From Micromonospora aurantiaca ATCC 27029 (GTDB taxonomy: Bacteria; Actinomycetota; Actinomycetes; Mycobacteriales; Micromonosporaceae): 64,000 bases of DNA. A program made the translations under genes and the position numbers. The notes beneath the pieces are model-generated. The model worked only from the letters and a program-made list of their open reading frames with translations. It did no database searches and was not told where the DNA came from. The stretch is taken from the NCBI RefSeq assembly GCF_000145235.1, contig NC_014391.1, positions 5,537,501-5,601,500 of the forward strand. The letters are read 5' to 3'. This document shows positions 54,603 to 62,845 of the stretch, piece by piece (within the stretch, counting starts at the first letter, position 1; every line of letters begins with the position of its first letter).

Positions 54603-55675
54603 TTCTCCGCCACCCCGGCGGAGTCGAACGTGGCCACCTCGTGCAGCACCCGGACCGCGCCGGTGACCACCGGCAGGGCGAGCAGCGCTCCGGTGCCCTC
54701 GCCGAGCCGCAGCCCCAGGTCGATCAGCGGTTCCAGGCCGAGGTGCCGCAGCGCCGCCGTGGCGCCCGGCTCGGCGCTGCGGTGACCGGCGACCATGGCG
54801 CCGACGGCGTCCGGCGCGAACGCGGCGGCGGCGAGCGCGGCGCTCACCGCGATCACGCCGTCGAGCAGCACCGGCACCCGGCGCGCGGCGGCGCCGAGGA
54901 TCAGGCCGGTCAGCGCGGCGTGCTCCAGCCCGCCGACGGTCGCCAGCACGCCCAGCGGGTCGGCCGGGCCGGGCTCGTGCCGGGCCAGCGCGGTCCGCAC
55001 CACAGCCACCTTGCGGGCGTACGTCTCGTCGTCGACCCCGGTGCCCCGGCCGGTGGCCGCCTCGGCGTCCACGCCGGAGAACGCGGCGATGAGCGTGGCG
55101 GACGGGGTGGTGTTGCCGATGCCCATGTCGCCGGTGAGCAGGATGCCCGCCCCGGCGTCGATCAGCTCGCCGGCGACCCGGATGCCGGTCTCGACGGCCG
55201 CGCGGGCCTCGTCCCGGGTCAGCGCCGCGGTGACCGTCATGTCGCGGGTACCGGGCCGTACGTTCGCGGCCACCAGGCGCGGCCCGGCCGGGTCACCGGG
55301 CTCGTCGGCACCGGGGATCGGGGTGGCCACGCCGACGTCCACCACCGTGACCGAGGCACCGGCCTGGCGGGCGAACGCGTTGACCACCGCGCCGCCGGCC
55401 AGGAAGTTGGCGATCATCTGGGCGGTGACCTCCTGCGGCCACGGGGTCACGCCCTGGGCGTGCACGCCGTGGTCACCGGCGAAGATCGCCACCGCGGCCG
55501 GTTCGGGCAGTGGCGGTGGGCAGGCGCCGGCCAGCCCGGCGAGGCGTACCGAGAGCGGCTCCAGGGCGCCGAGCGAGCCGGCGGGCTTGGTCAGCCGCCC
55601 CTGCAACTCGCGGGCCGCCGCCATGGCGGCCTCGTCCAGCGGCCGGATCGCCGCGACTGTGGACTCCAGCATCAT
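54599..55675 (-). CDS. cobT: Nicotinate-nucleotide--dimethylbenzimidazole phosphoribosyltransferase
   Basis: Makes alpha-ribazole phosphate for the lower ligand of cobalamin. The 358 residues carry T-K-P-A-G-S-L-G-A-L-E, F-A-G-D-H-G-V, T-G-D-M-G-I-G-N-T-T and the catalytic Glu in L-G-E-G-T-G-A. It overlaps cysG (GTGA) and the upstream cobC (ATGA), giving a three-gene coupled operon. Confidence 0.95.
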   Translation of the reverse strand: MMLESTVAAIRPLDEAAMAAARELQGRLTKPAGSLGALEPLSVRLAGLAGACPPPLPEPAAVAIFAGDHGVHAQGVTPWPQEVTAQMIANFLAGGAVVNAFARQAGASVTVVDVGVATPIPGADEPGDPAGPRLVAANVRPGTRDMTVTAALTRDEARAAVETGIRVAGELIDAGAGILLTGDMGIGNTTPSATLIAAFSGVDAEAATGRGTGVDDETYARKVAVVRTALARHEPGPADPLGVLATVGGLEHAALTGLILGAAARRVPVLLDGVIAVSAALAAAAFAPDAVGAMVAGHRSAEPGATAALRHLGLEPLIDLGLRLGEGTGALLALPVVTGAVRVLHEVATFDSAGVAEK

Positions 55676-56754
55676 GCCTCCAGGATCCGTGCCAGCGTCT
55701 CGATGAACGCGTCGGTGGTGCGCCGGTCGCGTACGGCGATCCGGAGCCAGTCCGGGCCGAGCCCGGGGAACGTGTCGCCCCGGCGTACCGCCCAGCCGTG
55801 GGCGCGCAGCCGCTCGCGTACGCCGGCGGCGCCGGCCACGTGGATCAGGACGAAGGCGGCAGCCGGGCGGCCCGCCACGCGTACCCCCGGCAGGCCGGAC
55901 AGGCGGGCCACCAGGTGGTCGCGGTCGGCGGCGAGTTCGGCGGCGATGGCGCGTTCGGCGGCGACGGCGGCCGGCGCGGCGCAGGCGGTGGCGGCGGCGA
56001 GCGCCGGGGTGGAGACCGCCCAGAGCGGCTGCGCGGTGGCGAACCGGGCCAGCAGCGCGGCGTCGCCGAGCAGGTAGCCGATCCGCAGCCCGGCCAGGCC
56101 CCAGGTCTTGGTGAGGCTGCGGACCACCACGAGGCCGGGGAGGTCGCGGCGGGCGGCGAGCGACTCGGGCTCGCCGTCGACGCCGGGCGCGGCTGTGGTG
56201 TCGGCGAACGCCTCGTCGACCACGAGCACCCGGCCGGGACGGGCCAGCGCGGCGATGGTGTCCGCCGGGTGCAGGACCGAGGTCGGGTTCGTGGGGTTGC
56301 CGATCATGACCAGGTCGGCGTCGCCGGGGACGCGGGCCGGGTCCAGGCGGAAGCCGTCGGCCGGGTCGAGCAGCACCCGGTCGACCCGGTGCCCGGCGGC
56401 CCGCAGCGCGGCCTCCGGCTCGGTGAACTGCGGGTGCACCACAACGGGGTGGCGGACGCCGGACAGCGCGCGGGCGAGCAGGACGAAACCCTCGGCGGCG
56501 CCGGCGGTGAGGAGTACCTCCTCCGGGGGTCGCCCGTGCCGGTGAGCGACGGCGGCGCGGGCCGGGGCCGGGTCCGGATACGCGGCCAGGTCGCCCAGCG
56601 CCGCGGTGATCGGGTCGGCCAGCCAGTCCGGCATCGGGGCGCGGCGCACGTTCACCGCCAGGTCCACCAGGCCGGGAGTGGCCTCGGCGTCCCCGTGGTG
56701 GCCCAGGTCGGGCTCGTCGAGCGCGGCGGCGCTCCCGGTCGGTGCTGCGGGCAT
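55672..56754 (-). CDS. cobC: Threonine-phosphate decarboxylase-like PLP aminotransferase (cobalamin)
   Basis: A 360-residue fold-type I PLP enzyme of the HisC/CobD(Salmonella)-CobC(Pseudomonas) group. The PLP Lys lies in S-L-T-K-T-W-G-L-A-G-L-R-I-G-Y; G-N-P-T-N-P-T-S-V and V-D-E-A-F-A-D precede it. With cobT and cysG beside it, the likely role is making aminopropanol phosphate for the nucleotide loop; a histidinol-phosphate aminotransferase role is less likely. The start is ATG 56754 (M-P-A-A-P-T-G); a longer frame to 57042 overlaps the divergent penicillin-binding protein gene. Confidence 0.85.
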   Translation of the reverse strand: MPAAPTGSAAALDEPDLGHHGDAEATPGLVDLAVNVRRAPMPDWLADPITAALGDLAAYPDPAPARAAVAHRHGRPPEEVLLTAGAAEGFVLLARALSGVRHPVVVHPQFTEPEAALRAAGHRVDRVLLDPADGFRLDPARVPGDADLVMIGNPTNPTSVLHPADTIAALARPGRVLVVDEAFADTTAAPGVDGEPESLAARRDLPGLVVVRSLTKTWGLAGLRIGYLLGDAALLARFATAQPLWAVSTPALAAATACAAPAAVAAERAIAAELAADRDHLVARLSGLPGVRVAGRPAAAFVLIHVAGAAGVRERLRAHGWAVRRGDTFPGLGPDWLRIAVRDRRTTDAFIETLARILEA

Positions 56755-56875
56755 GTCCGCGATCCTGCCGGGTAGCCGCCGCCCGGGACAGCGCATCCCG
56801 GCGTGGGTCGCGTCACGGTCCGCCGGTTTATGAGTTCTTCTCATTTTCGAATCGGAAATGTCATAGCTTGACCCC

Positions 56876-59008
56876 GTGAGCAGTCGTCCCCTTGCTTCCG
56901 CTGGCCGTCTCGTTCCCCTTCTCCGCGCCGGGCTGATCGCCGGCATCGTGGTCGCCGCCGCCCTGTATCCACTGGTCGCCGTAACCGGCATCGGGGCCAA
57001 GGCCACCGCGCACGCGATCGAACAGAAGACGAGCATCCTCAAGACCGCGCTGCCGGCCGAGACCTCGTACGTCTACGCGCCGGACGGCAAGACCGTGCTG
57101 ACGATGTTCTACGAGGAGTACCGGCAGTACACCAAGATCGAGAACATGTCGCCGAACATCCAGCAGGCGATCGTCGCCGCCGAGGACAACCGCTTCTACC
57201 AGCACCACGGCGTCGACCCGAAGGGCGTGGCGCGTGCTTTCGTGTCCAACGCCCGATCCGGCGGCGTCTCCCAGGGCGCCTCGACGATCACCATGCAGTA
57301 CGTGCGGATGGCGCTGCGGGACAGCGCGACCACGCCCAAGGAGGTCCAGGAGGCGACCCAGCAGACCAGCCTGCGCAAGGTCAAGGAGATGCGCATGGCG
57401 CTGGACATCGAGAAGCACCTGAGCAAGGAGCAGATCCTGGAGCGCTACCTCAACTCGGCCTACTTCGGTCACCGCGCGTACGGGATCTACGCCGCCTCGC
57501 AGATCTTCTTCTCCAAGACCCCGGCCACGCTCACCCCGGTCGAGGCGGCCACGCTGGCCGGGCTGGTGAAGTCGCCGTCGGAGTACGACCCGATCACCTC
57601 GGACCAGAAGGACGCCACCGGGCGGCGCAACTACGTGCTGGACAACATGGCCCGCCTCGGCTACCTGTCGCCCGATGCCGCCGCCGCGGCCAAGGGCCAG
57701 CCGATCAAGCTGAAGCTGACCACCCCGCCGAACGACTGCGCCGCGATCGACGGCGGCCACCGCAGCTGGGGCTTCTACTGCGACTACCTGAAGAACTGGT
57801 GGAGCTCGCAGCCCGCGTTCGGCGAGAACCGGCTGGAACGGATGGACAAGCTGCGCCGCGGCGGCTACCGGATCGTGCTCGCCGTCGACCCGAAGACCCA
57901 GGCGGCGGCGGAGAAGAACGTCGGCGCCAAGGACAACACCGGCAGCCCGTTCGCCAACGGCATCGTGGTCGCCGAACCCGGCACCGGACGGATCAAGGCG
58001 ATGGCGGTGAACCGGAACTACTCGCTCGACCTGGCCGAGAACCCGAACAGCTCGAACCCGGAGGCCGGCCCGAAGGTCAAGGCGAACTACCCGAACACCG
58101 TGGCGCCGCTGCTCGGCGGCGGGACGCTACCGGGCTACCAGGCCGGTTCGACGTTCAAGATGTTCCCGATGCTCGCCGCGCTGAACGCCGGGATGCCGCT
58201 GTCCACCGCGTACGACTCGCCGCACACGTACAAGTCGGCCGTCTACGACGGGTGGGCCCCGTCCAACGCCAGCGGCGCGATGACCGGCCGGCAGACCATG
58301 TGGTCCGGGTTCGGCAAGTCGGTGAACACGTACTTCGTCCAACTGGAGGAGAAGATCGGGGCGGACGCCGGGGTGCGCCTGGCCGAGCAACTGGGGCTGC
58401 GCTGGCGTACCGACGTGGACAAGGAACAGGCGTCGCCGGGCAAGGCGAAGAAGTGGGGCGCGTTCACGCTCGGCGTCTCCGACGCCACCCCGCTGGAGAT
58501 GGCGAACGCGTACGCCGCCATCGCCGCCGACGGGCGCTACTGCGAGGCCATCCCGGTCAACGCGATCATGAACCGGGACGGCACGCCGGCCACGTACACG
58601 ACGGCGGGCGGGGTGCAGCGGGAGGTCGCCAAGCCGCGGTGCCGGCAGGTGGTGAACGCCGACGCGGCCCGCGCCGCCACGGACGCGGCGCGCTGCCCGA
58701 CCGGCGACACCCCGGCCAAGGGGAGCTGCGGCGGCTGGTCGACAGCCGACAGCGTGCGGGGCACCGTGGGCCGCCCGGTCGCCGGCAAGACGGGTACGAC
58801 GGACAGCACCCGGTCGGCGTGGTTCGTCGGCTACACGCCGGAGCTGGCGGCGGCGAGCTTCATCGCCGACCCGGACAATCCGTTCAACGCGGTGGGTGAC
58901 GGCCAGTCGCAGATCCCGGTGAACGCGGTGGCGCAGACCCTGCGGGACTCCCTGAAGGGCCAGCCCACCCGCCAGTTCACCCCACCCTCCGACCAGATGG
59001 TCGGCTGA
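56876..59008 (+). CDS. Class A penicillin-binding protein (transglycosylase/transpeptidase)
   Basis: A 710-residue bifunctional peptidoglycan synthase with one N-terminal membrane helix (about 17-40). The GT51 domain has the catalytic Glu103 in A-A-E-D-N-R-F-Y-Q-H-H-G-V-D and G-A-S-T-I-T-M-Q. The transpeptidase has S425-T-F-K, S482-V-N and K638-T-G-T-T. Cysteines near 280-290 and 590-625 may form disulfides. The start is GTG 56876; TAGCTT ends about six bases before it and no Shine-Dalgarno is seen, so the mRNA may be leaderless. The upstream region is unusually AT-rich. Confidence 0.95.
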   Translation: MSSRPLASAGRLVPLLRAGLIAGIVVAAALYPLVAVTGIGAKATAHAIEQKTSILKTALPAETSYVYAPDGKTVLTMFYEEYRQYTKIENMSPNIQQAIVAAEDNRFYQHHGVDPKGVARAFVSNARSGGVSQGASTITMQYVRMALRDSATTPKEVQEATQQTSLRKVKEMRMALDIEKHLSKEQILERYLNSAYFGHRAYGIYAASQIFFSKTPATLTPVEAATLAGLVKSPSEYDPITSDQKDATGRRNYVLDNMARLGYLSPDAAAAAKGQPIKLKLTTPPNDCAAIDGGHRSWGFYCDYLKNWWSSQPAFGENRLERMDKLRRGGYRIVLAVDPKTQAAAEKNVGAKDNTGSPFANGIVVAEPGTGRIKAMAVNRNYSLDLAENPNSSNPEAGPKVKANYPNTVAPLLGGGTLPGYQAGSTFKMFPMLAALNAGMPLSTAYDSPHTYKSAVYDGWAPSNASGAMTGRQTMWSGFGKSVNTYFVQLEEKIGADAGVRLAEQLGLRWRTDVDKEQASPGKAKKWGAFTLGVSDATPLEMANAYAAIAADGRYCEAIPVNAIMNRDGTPATYTTAGGVQREVAKPRCRQVVNADAARAATDAARCPTGDTPAKGSCGGWSTADSVRGTVGRPVAGKTGTTDSTRSAWFVGYTPELAAASFIADPDNPFNAVGDGQSQIPVNAVAQTLRDSLKGQPTRQFTPPSDQMVG

Positions 59009-59044
59009 CCCACCTGATCCGCCCGGGGGTGCGCCCGGGTAGTT

Positions 59045-59099
59045 GATCAAGGAGTTTGCGTCCCGGATCGGCCGATCCGCCGACGCGAACTCCTTGATC
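59045..59099. repeat. Near-perfect 55-bp GATC-capped palindrome
   Basis: GATCAAGGAGTTTGCGTC (59045-59062) pairs with GACGCGAACTCCTTGATC (59082-59099), one mismatch in 18. The centre CGGATCGG-CCGATCCG (59064-59079) is itself a perfect palindrome, so almost the whole element folds without a loop. It lies between the convergent penicillin-binding protein and acetyltransferase genes and can terminate both. Confidence 0.88.
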
Positions 59100-59120
59100 G
59101 ACGTTGTGGGGCGGGAGCGG

Positions 59121-59690
59121 TCAGCGGAGGTCGGCGGCGACGAAGGACCACAGCTCCAGGTCGACCCGGGCGCCGCGGACGATACCGGCGTTGCGCAGCA
59201 GACCCTCGTAGCTGAAGCCGGCCTTCTCGGCGACCCGCCGGGACGCCACGTTGCCGGCCGCCACCCGCAGCTCCACCCGCTGGAACCCGTGCTCCAGGAT
59301 CAACGCGATGGCCACCGCGTCCACCGCCTCTACCGCCAGGCCGTAACCCCGGGCGTGCGGCGCGATCGCGTACGACAGCTCGGTGAGCCGGGCGCCCCAG
59401 TCGGTACGGCGGGCCCAGAGCGAGCCGACCACCCGCTGGTCCTCCCGGCGGACCACCGCCCAGTGGTCGCCGTCGCCGCTGTCGCGCCGCTGCCGGGCCA
59501 GCTCGGTGCACCACGCCCGCCCGTCGATCTGCCCGGACGCCTCGGCCAGCGGCAGCCAGCGCTGCGTCTGCCGGTCGGCGAACACCTCGTCCACCGCCTC
59601 CGCGTCGGCGGCGACGAGGTGCCGCACCTCGATGCGCGGGGTCGAGACGGTGAGCGCCGGGAACCGGCGTACCGCCACCTGCCCGATCAC
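59121..59690 (-). CDS. GNAT-family N-acetyltransferase (RimJ-like)
   Basis: A 189-residue GNAT protein of the RimJ/RimL type, which acetylate protein N-termini or small molecules. It shows R-H-L-V-A-A-D-A-E-A-V near the start, a Y-A-I-A-P-H-A-R-G-Y-G-L-A acetyl-CoA loop and N-V-A-S-R-R-V-A-E-K-A-G-F, the class-typical motif. The GTG start (59690) overlaps the CobB-like stop (GTGA), so the two are co-translated. The substrate is unknown. Confidence 0.85.
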   Translation of the reverse strand: MIGQVAVRRFPALTVSTPRIEVRHLVAADAEAVDEVFADRQTQRWLPLAEASGQIDGRAWCTELARQRRDSGDGDHWAVVRREDQRVVGSLWARRTDWGARLTELSYAIAPHARGYGLAVEAVDAVAIALILEHGFQRVELRVAAGNVASRRVAEKAGFSYEGLLRNAGIVRGARVDLELWSFVAADLR

Positions 59691-61057
59691 GCCGGCGCCC
59701 CCACCGGCGCCAGCGCGGCGGCCACCAGCCGGGCCGCGATGTCCGGATGCGCGGCCCAGTGCGGCACGAGCTGCGAGGCGTGCACCGCCTGCCGGACGAA
59801 GCCCTCCGGGTTGCCACCCTCCCAGCGCCAGGCCGGACGGTCACCGGCCCGCGGAGTGAGCACTGCGGCGTGCTGCTTGTGCCCGGTCACCGTCGTGCCG
59901 GCCGCGGCCACCACGCTGTCGGTGACAGCGGTGGCCGTGCGGTAGCCGACCACCAGGCCGTCCCGGATCGTGCCGACCGCGTCGAGCACCCCGCACATGG
60001 GCAGGCCGTCCAGCTCCCGTGCCAGCCAGAGCAGGCCGGCCCCCTCGGCGATCACCGGGCGGCCCGAACGGGCCAGCTCGGCCACCGCGATGCAGAGGCG
60101 GCGGTTGGCGGAGAGCTGCTCCGCGTACGTCTCGGGCAGCCCGCCGCCGACGACGAGCGCGCGCGCCCCGGCGGGCAGCGCCTCGTCGCGCAGCGGGTCG
60201 AGCGTGACCACCTCGGCGCCCGCGGCGCGCAGCAGCTCGGCGGTCTCGGGGTGGCTGTAGGCGCCGGCCGGTCCGCCGGCGAGCGCCACCACCGGCCGCT
60301 CCCCCGACGGCTGCGGCGCGTCGGCCGGCTCCGGCGACCACGGCTCCACGGTGAGCGCGGGGGCGGAGCGGGCCAGCGCCAGCAGCCGGTCGAGGTCGAC
60401 GGTGGCGGCCACCGCCTCACCGAGCCGGCGTACGCCGCGTTCGGCGTCCGCGTCGGCACGCACCACGGGACCGGTGCCGTACCGGCGGGCGGGCAGCACC
60501 GGGGGCAGCTCGTGCCGGCGCAACGCCCCGTAGACCGGCACGCCCACGTCGTCGAGCGCCTCGCGCAACAGCGCCTCGTGCCGGGGCGAGGCCACCCGGT
60601 TGAGGATCACGCCGCCCAGCCACAGCTCGTCGTCGTACGCCCGGAAGCCGTGCACCAGCGCGGCCACCGACTGGCCCATCGCGGCCACGTCCACCACGAG
60701 CACCACCGGGCTGCGCAGCGCGGTGGCGACTGCTGCCGTGGACTCGCTCTCCGGTCGTCCGCCGACCGAGTCGTAGAGGCCCATCGTGCCCTGCACCAGC
60801 GCGAACCCGGCGCCGGCCGCGCCGTACGCGAAGAGGGGGGCGATCCGCTCCGGGCCGACGAGTCTCGGGTCCAGCGTGCGCCCGGCGCGCCCGGCGGCGA
60901 GCCCCAGATACGCCGCGTCCACCTGGTCCGGCCCGACCTTGAACCCGGCCACCGGGATCCCCCGGTCGGTGAACGCCGCGAGCAGGCCGAGGGAGACGGC
61001 GCCGGTGCCGTGCCCCGAGGAGGGCGCACTCAGCACGACGCGCGGCACGTCGGTCAT
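59687..61057 (-). CDS. CobB/CbiA-like protein with lost catalytic residues
   Basis: A 456-residue relative of cobyrinate a,c-diamide synthase: an ATP-binding DTBS-like domain and a class I GATase-like domain (G-G-G-L-P-E-T-Y-A-E-Q-L). Key residues are missing. The P-loop reads S-G-H-G-T-G-A-V instead of S-G-x-G-K-T, the Mg-binding Glu is Gln (Q-G-T-M-G-L-Y-D), and the nucleophile region reads A-E-G-A-G-L-L-W-L instead of A-E-C-G/A-G-L. It is thus probably not an active synthetase and may be a pseudoenzyme or have a new role. I start at ATG 61057, six bases past AGGAG. Coupled to a GNAT gene. Confidence 0.8.
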   Translation of the reverse strand: MTDVPRVVLSAPSSGHGTGAVSLGLLAAFTDRGIPVAGFKVGPDQVDAAYLGLAAGRAGRTLDPRLVGPERIAPLFAYGAAGAGFALVQGTMGLYDSVGGRPESESTAAVATALRSPVVLVVDVAAMGQSVAALVHGFRAYDDELWLGGVILNRVASPRHEALLREALDDVGVPVYGALRRHELPPVLPARRYGTGPVVRADADAERGVRRLGEAVAATVDLDRLLALARSAPALTVEPWSPEPADAPQPSGERPVVALAGGPAGAYSHPETAELLRAAGAEVVTLDPLRDEALPAGARALVVGGGLPETYAEQLSANRRLCIAVAELARSGRPVIAEGAGLLWLARELDGLPMCGVLDAVGTIRDGLVVGYRTATAVTDSVVAAAGTTVTGHKQHAAVLTPRAGDRPAWRWEGGNPEGFVRQAVHASQLVPHWAAHPDIAARLVAAALAPVGAPA

Positions 61058-61177
61058 CATCGACTCCTGATGTGGGTGGTTTCCGCCCGCGTGACCATAC
61101 CCGTCCGGCCCGGCGCGCGAGAGCCGCGCACACCGCTGTTTCTGCCTGGCAGCGGCGAGTGGCATCGCTCATACGGG

Positions 61178-61183
61178 TAGCCT
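61178..61183 (+). promoter_or_regulatory. Candidate -10 box of the SURF1 gene, leaderless type
   Basis: TAGCCT lies eight bases before the GTG start (61192), the same hexamer type and spacing as TAGCGT before the lipoprotein gene. There is no Shine-Dalgarno sequence between. Confidence 0.4.
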
Positions 61184-61191
61184 TGGCCAAC

Positions 61192-62010
61192 GTGTACCGG
61201 TTCCTGCTGACCCCGCGCTGGCTCGGCTACCTCGCGCTCACGCTCGTCGCCGCCACGGTGATGGTGTTCCTGGGCAACTGGCAGCTGGACCGCTACCGGG
61301 GCCGGACGGCCGTCAACGAGCGCATCGACGCCGGGGCCACCATGACGCCCGCGCCGCTGCGCGACGCGCTCCCCGCGCCCAGCGGCGGCGACGTCGGTCC
61401 CGCGCCGTCCGAGGAGCTCACCTGGAGCCGGGTCACCGCCACCGGCCGGTACGACAGCGCGAACACCGTCCTGATCCGCGGCCGCACCGTCGACCGGACC
61501 GTCGGCTTCGAGGTGCTCACCCCGCTGGTGCTGGCCGACGGCACCGCGGTGCTCGTCGACCGGGGCTGGATCCCGCCCGTGCCGGGCGCCGGCGCGACAG
61601 TCCAGCCGGAGGTGCCGGCGGCGCCGGCCGGCGAGGTGACAGTGACCGGCCGGGTGGTCGGCAGCGAGAGCGGCGGCGGCGCGGTCAGCCGGCGCGACGG
61701 CAAGCTGGAGGCCCGGCGCATCGACATCCCCCGCCTGGCCGAGCAACTCCCCTACCCGGTGACCGGCGGCTACGTGCTGCTCGACGGCCAGACGCCGGCC
61801 GCCGACCCGGCCTTCCAGGCGGTCCAGATCGGACACACCAACAACTGGCAGAACTTCGGCTACGTGTGGCAGTGGTGGATCTTCGCGGTGATGAGCCTGT
61901 TCGGCTACGGCTGGGTGGCGCGCCGGGAGGCCCGCCGCCGGGCCGGGCTGGACACCCCGGGTGAGCCGGTGGACCGCGCCGCCGAGCCCGCCGCCCCCAC
62001 CTCCGCCTGA
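61192..62010 (+). CDS. SURF1-family cytochrome c oxidase assembly protein
   Basis: A 272-residue protein with the SURF1 layout: an N-terminal membrane helix (about 10-30, then G-N-W-Q-L-D-R-Y-R), a large extracytoplasmic domain with V-L-I-R-G-R-T and V-L-V-D-R-G-W-I-P, and a C-terminal helix (F-G-Y-V-W-Q-W-W-I-F-A-V). SURF1 helps insert heme a into oxidase subunit I. The start is GTG 61192 (V-Y-R-F-L-L-T-P-R-W-L-G-Y). It is divergent from the CobB-like gene and followed by the proline-rich membrane protein. Confidence 0.93.
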   Translation: MYRFLLTPRWLGYLALTLVAATVMVFLGNWQLDRYRGRTAVNERIDAGATMTPAPLRDALPAPSGGDVGPAPSEELTWSRVTATGRYDSANTVLIRGRTVDRTVGFEVLTPLVLADGTAVLVDRGWIPPVPGAGATVQPEVPAAPAGEVTVTGRVVGSESGGGAVSRRDGKLEARRIDIPRLAEQLPYPVTGGYVLLDGQTPAADPAFQAVQIGHTNNWQNFGYVWQWWIFAVMSLFGYGWVARREARRRAGLDTPGEPVDRAAEPAAPTSA

Positions 62011-62054
62011 GTACGTCGCCCTCCCGGTGGGCACACCTGGGGGCGGGGACGTTG

Positions 62055-62060
62055 TAGGGT
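62055..62060 (+). promoter_or_regulatory. Candidate -10 box upstream of the proline-rich membrane protein gene
   Basis: TAGGGT lies 31 bases before the GTG start at 62092, leaving room for a short leader with the GGGGG ribosome site (62082-62086). Confidence 0.3.
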
Positions 62061-62091
62061 CCGCGGATGATCGTCAATCGTGGGGGTCGCG

Positions 62092-62841
62092 GTGACCTCT
62101 GACGCCACGACGCCCCCGGCCGCCGAGCCACCCGCGTACGACCCGTGGTCGGCCATGCCGCCTGCGGTCGCGCCGCCCACCGAGCAGTTCCCGGTGATCG
62201 CCGCGCCGGAGGCACCCGTCACCCCCGCCCCCACCGCGCAGTTCCCCGCCCCGCCGGTGGCCCCGCCTTACTCCGCGCCGCCGTTCTCGGCCCCACCGGC
62301 GCCGCTCTCCGCGCCGCCGGCCACCGCGCAGTTCCCGGCCGCGCCGCAGTTCTCCGCGCCGCCCGCGCAGTACTCCGCGCCGCCCGCGCAGTTCTCGGCG
62401 CCGCCCGTACCGCCGGCCGGGGTGGTCGCGCCGTACTACGGGCCCGCACCCGGGGCGTATCCGCCGCCCGGGCCGGTGCCGCCCACGCAGTCGGCGGTAG
62501 CCGTGCAGATCGCCGAGATCATGGTGACGCCGCCTGTCATCCGCACCCCGGCCGGCGTCCTGCCGCTCGCCGGCGCCTCCTGGTACGTGACCGACTACTG
62601 GCAGAAGGAGGAGAAGATCGCCCAGTGGGCCATCGTCGCCGCGATCCTCGGCTTCTTCTGCCTGACCGTGTTCAGCCTCCTCTTCCTGCTGGTCAAGGAG
62701 ACGCGGCACTACGGCACCGTGCAGGTGACGGTGAACAGCGGCGGGCACCAGTACGTCGCGCGGATACCGGTGACCGACCAGTTCCAGGTGCAGCAGCTCA
62801 ACAACCAGGTCAACTACGCCCGGTCGTTGTCGGCCGGCTGA
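62092..62841 (+). CDS. Proline/alanine-rich single-pass membrane protein
   Basis: A 249-residue protein. Residues 1-135 are Pro/Ala-rich with repeats of the form A-Q-F/Y-S/P-A-P-P (for example S-A-P-P-A-Q-Y-S-A-P-P-A-Q-F). A short conserved-looking segment (A-V-A-V-Q-I-A-E-I-M-V-T, then A-S-W-Y-V-T-D-Y-W-Q-K-E-E-K) precedes one membrane helix (about 184-205). A soluble C-terminal domain follows, with V-Q-V-T-V-N-S-G-G-H-Q-Y-V-A-R-I-P-V. The function is unknown. The GTG 62092 start has GGGGG five bases upstream. Convergent with the ligase gene, four bases apart. Confidence 0.78.
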   Translation: MTSDATTPPAAEPPAYDPWSAMPPAVAPPTEQFPVIAAPEAPVTPAPTAQFPAPPVAPPYSAPPFSAPPAPLSAPPATAQFPAAPQFSAPPAQYSAPPAQFSAPPVPPAGVVAPYYGPAPGAYPPPGPVPPTQSAVAVQIAEIMVTPPVIRTPAGVLPLAGASWYVTDYWQKEEKIAQWAIVAAILGFFCLTVFSLLFLLVKETRHYGTVQVTVNSGGHQYVARIPVTDQFQVQQLNNQVNYARSLSAG

Positions 62842-62845
62842 GCCG

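Noticed and set aside
56755-56875. Cobalamin riboswitch before the cobC-cobT-cysG operon
   Set aside because: The gap is only about 120 bp and I see no B12-box-like sequence or the needed folding; the AT-rich stretch faces the penicillin-binding protein gene.
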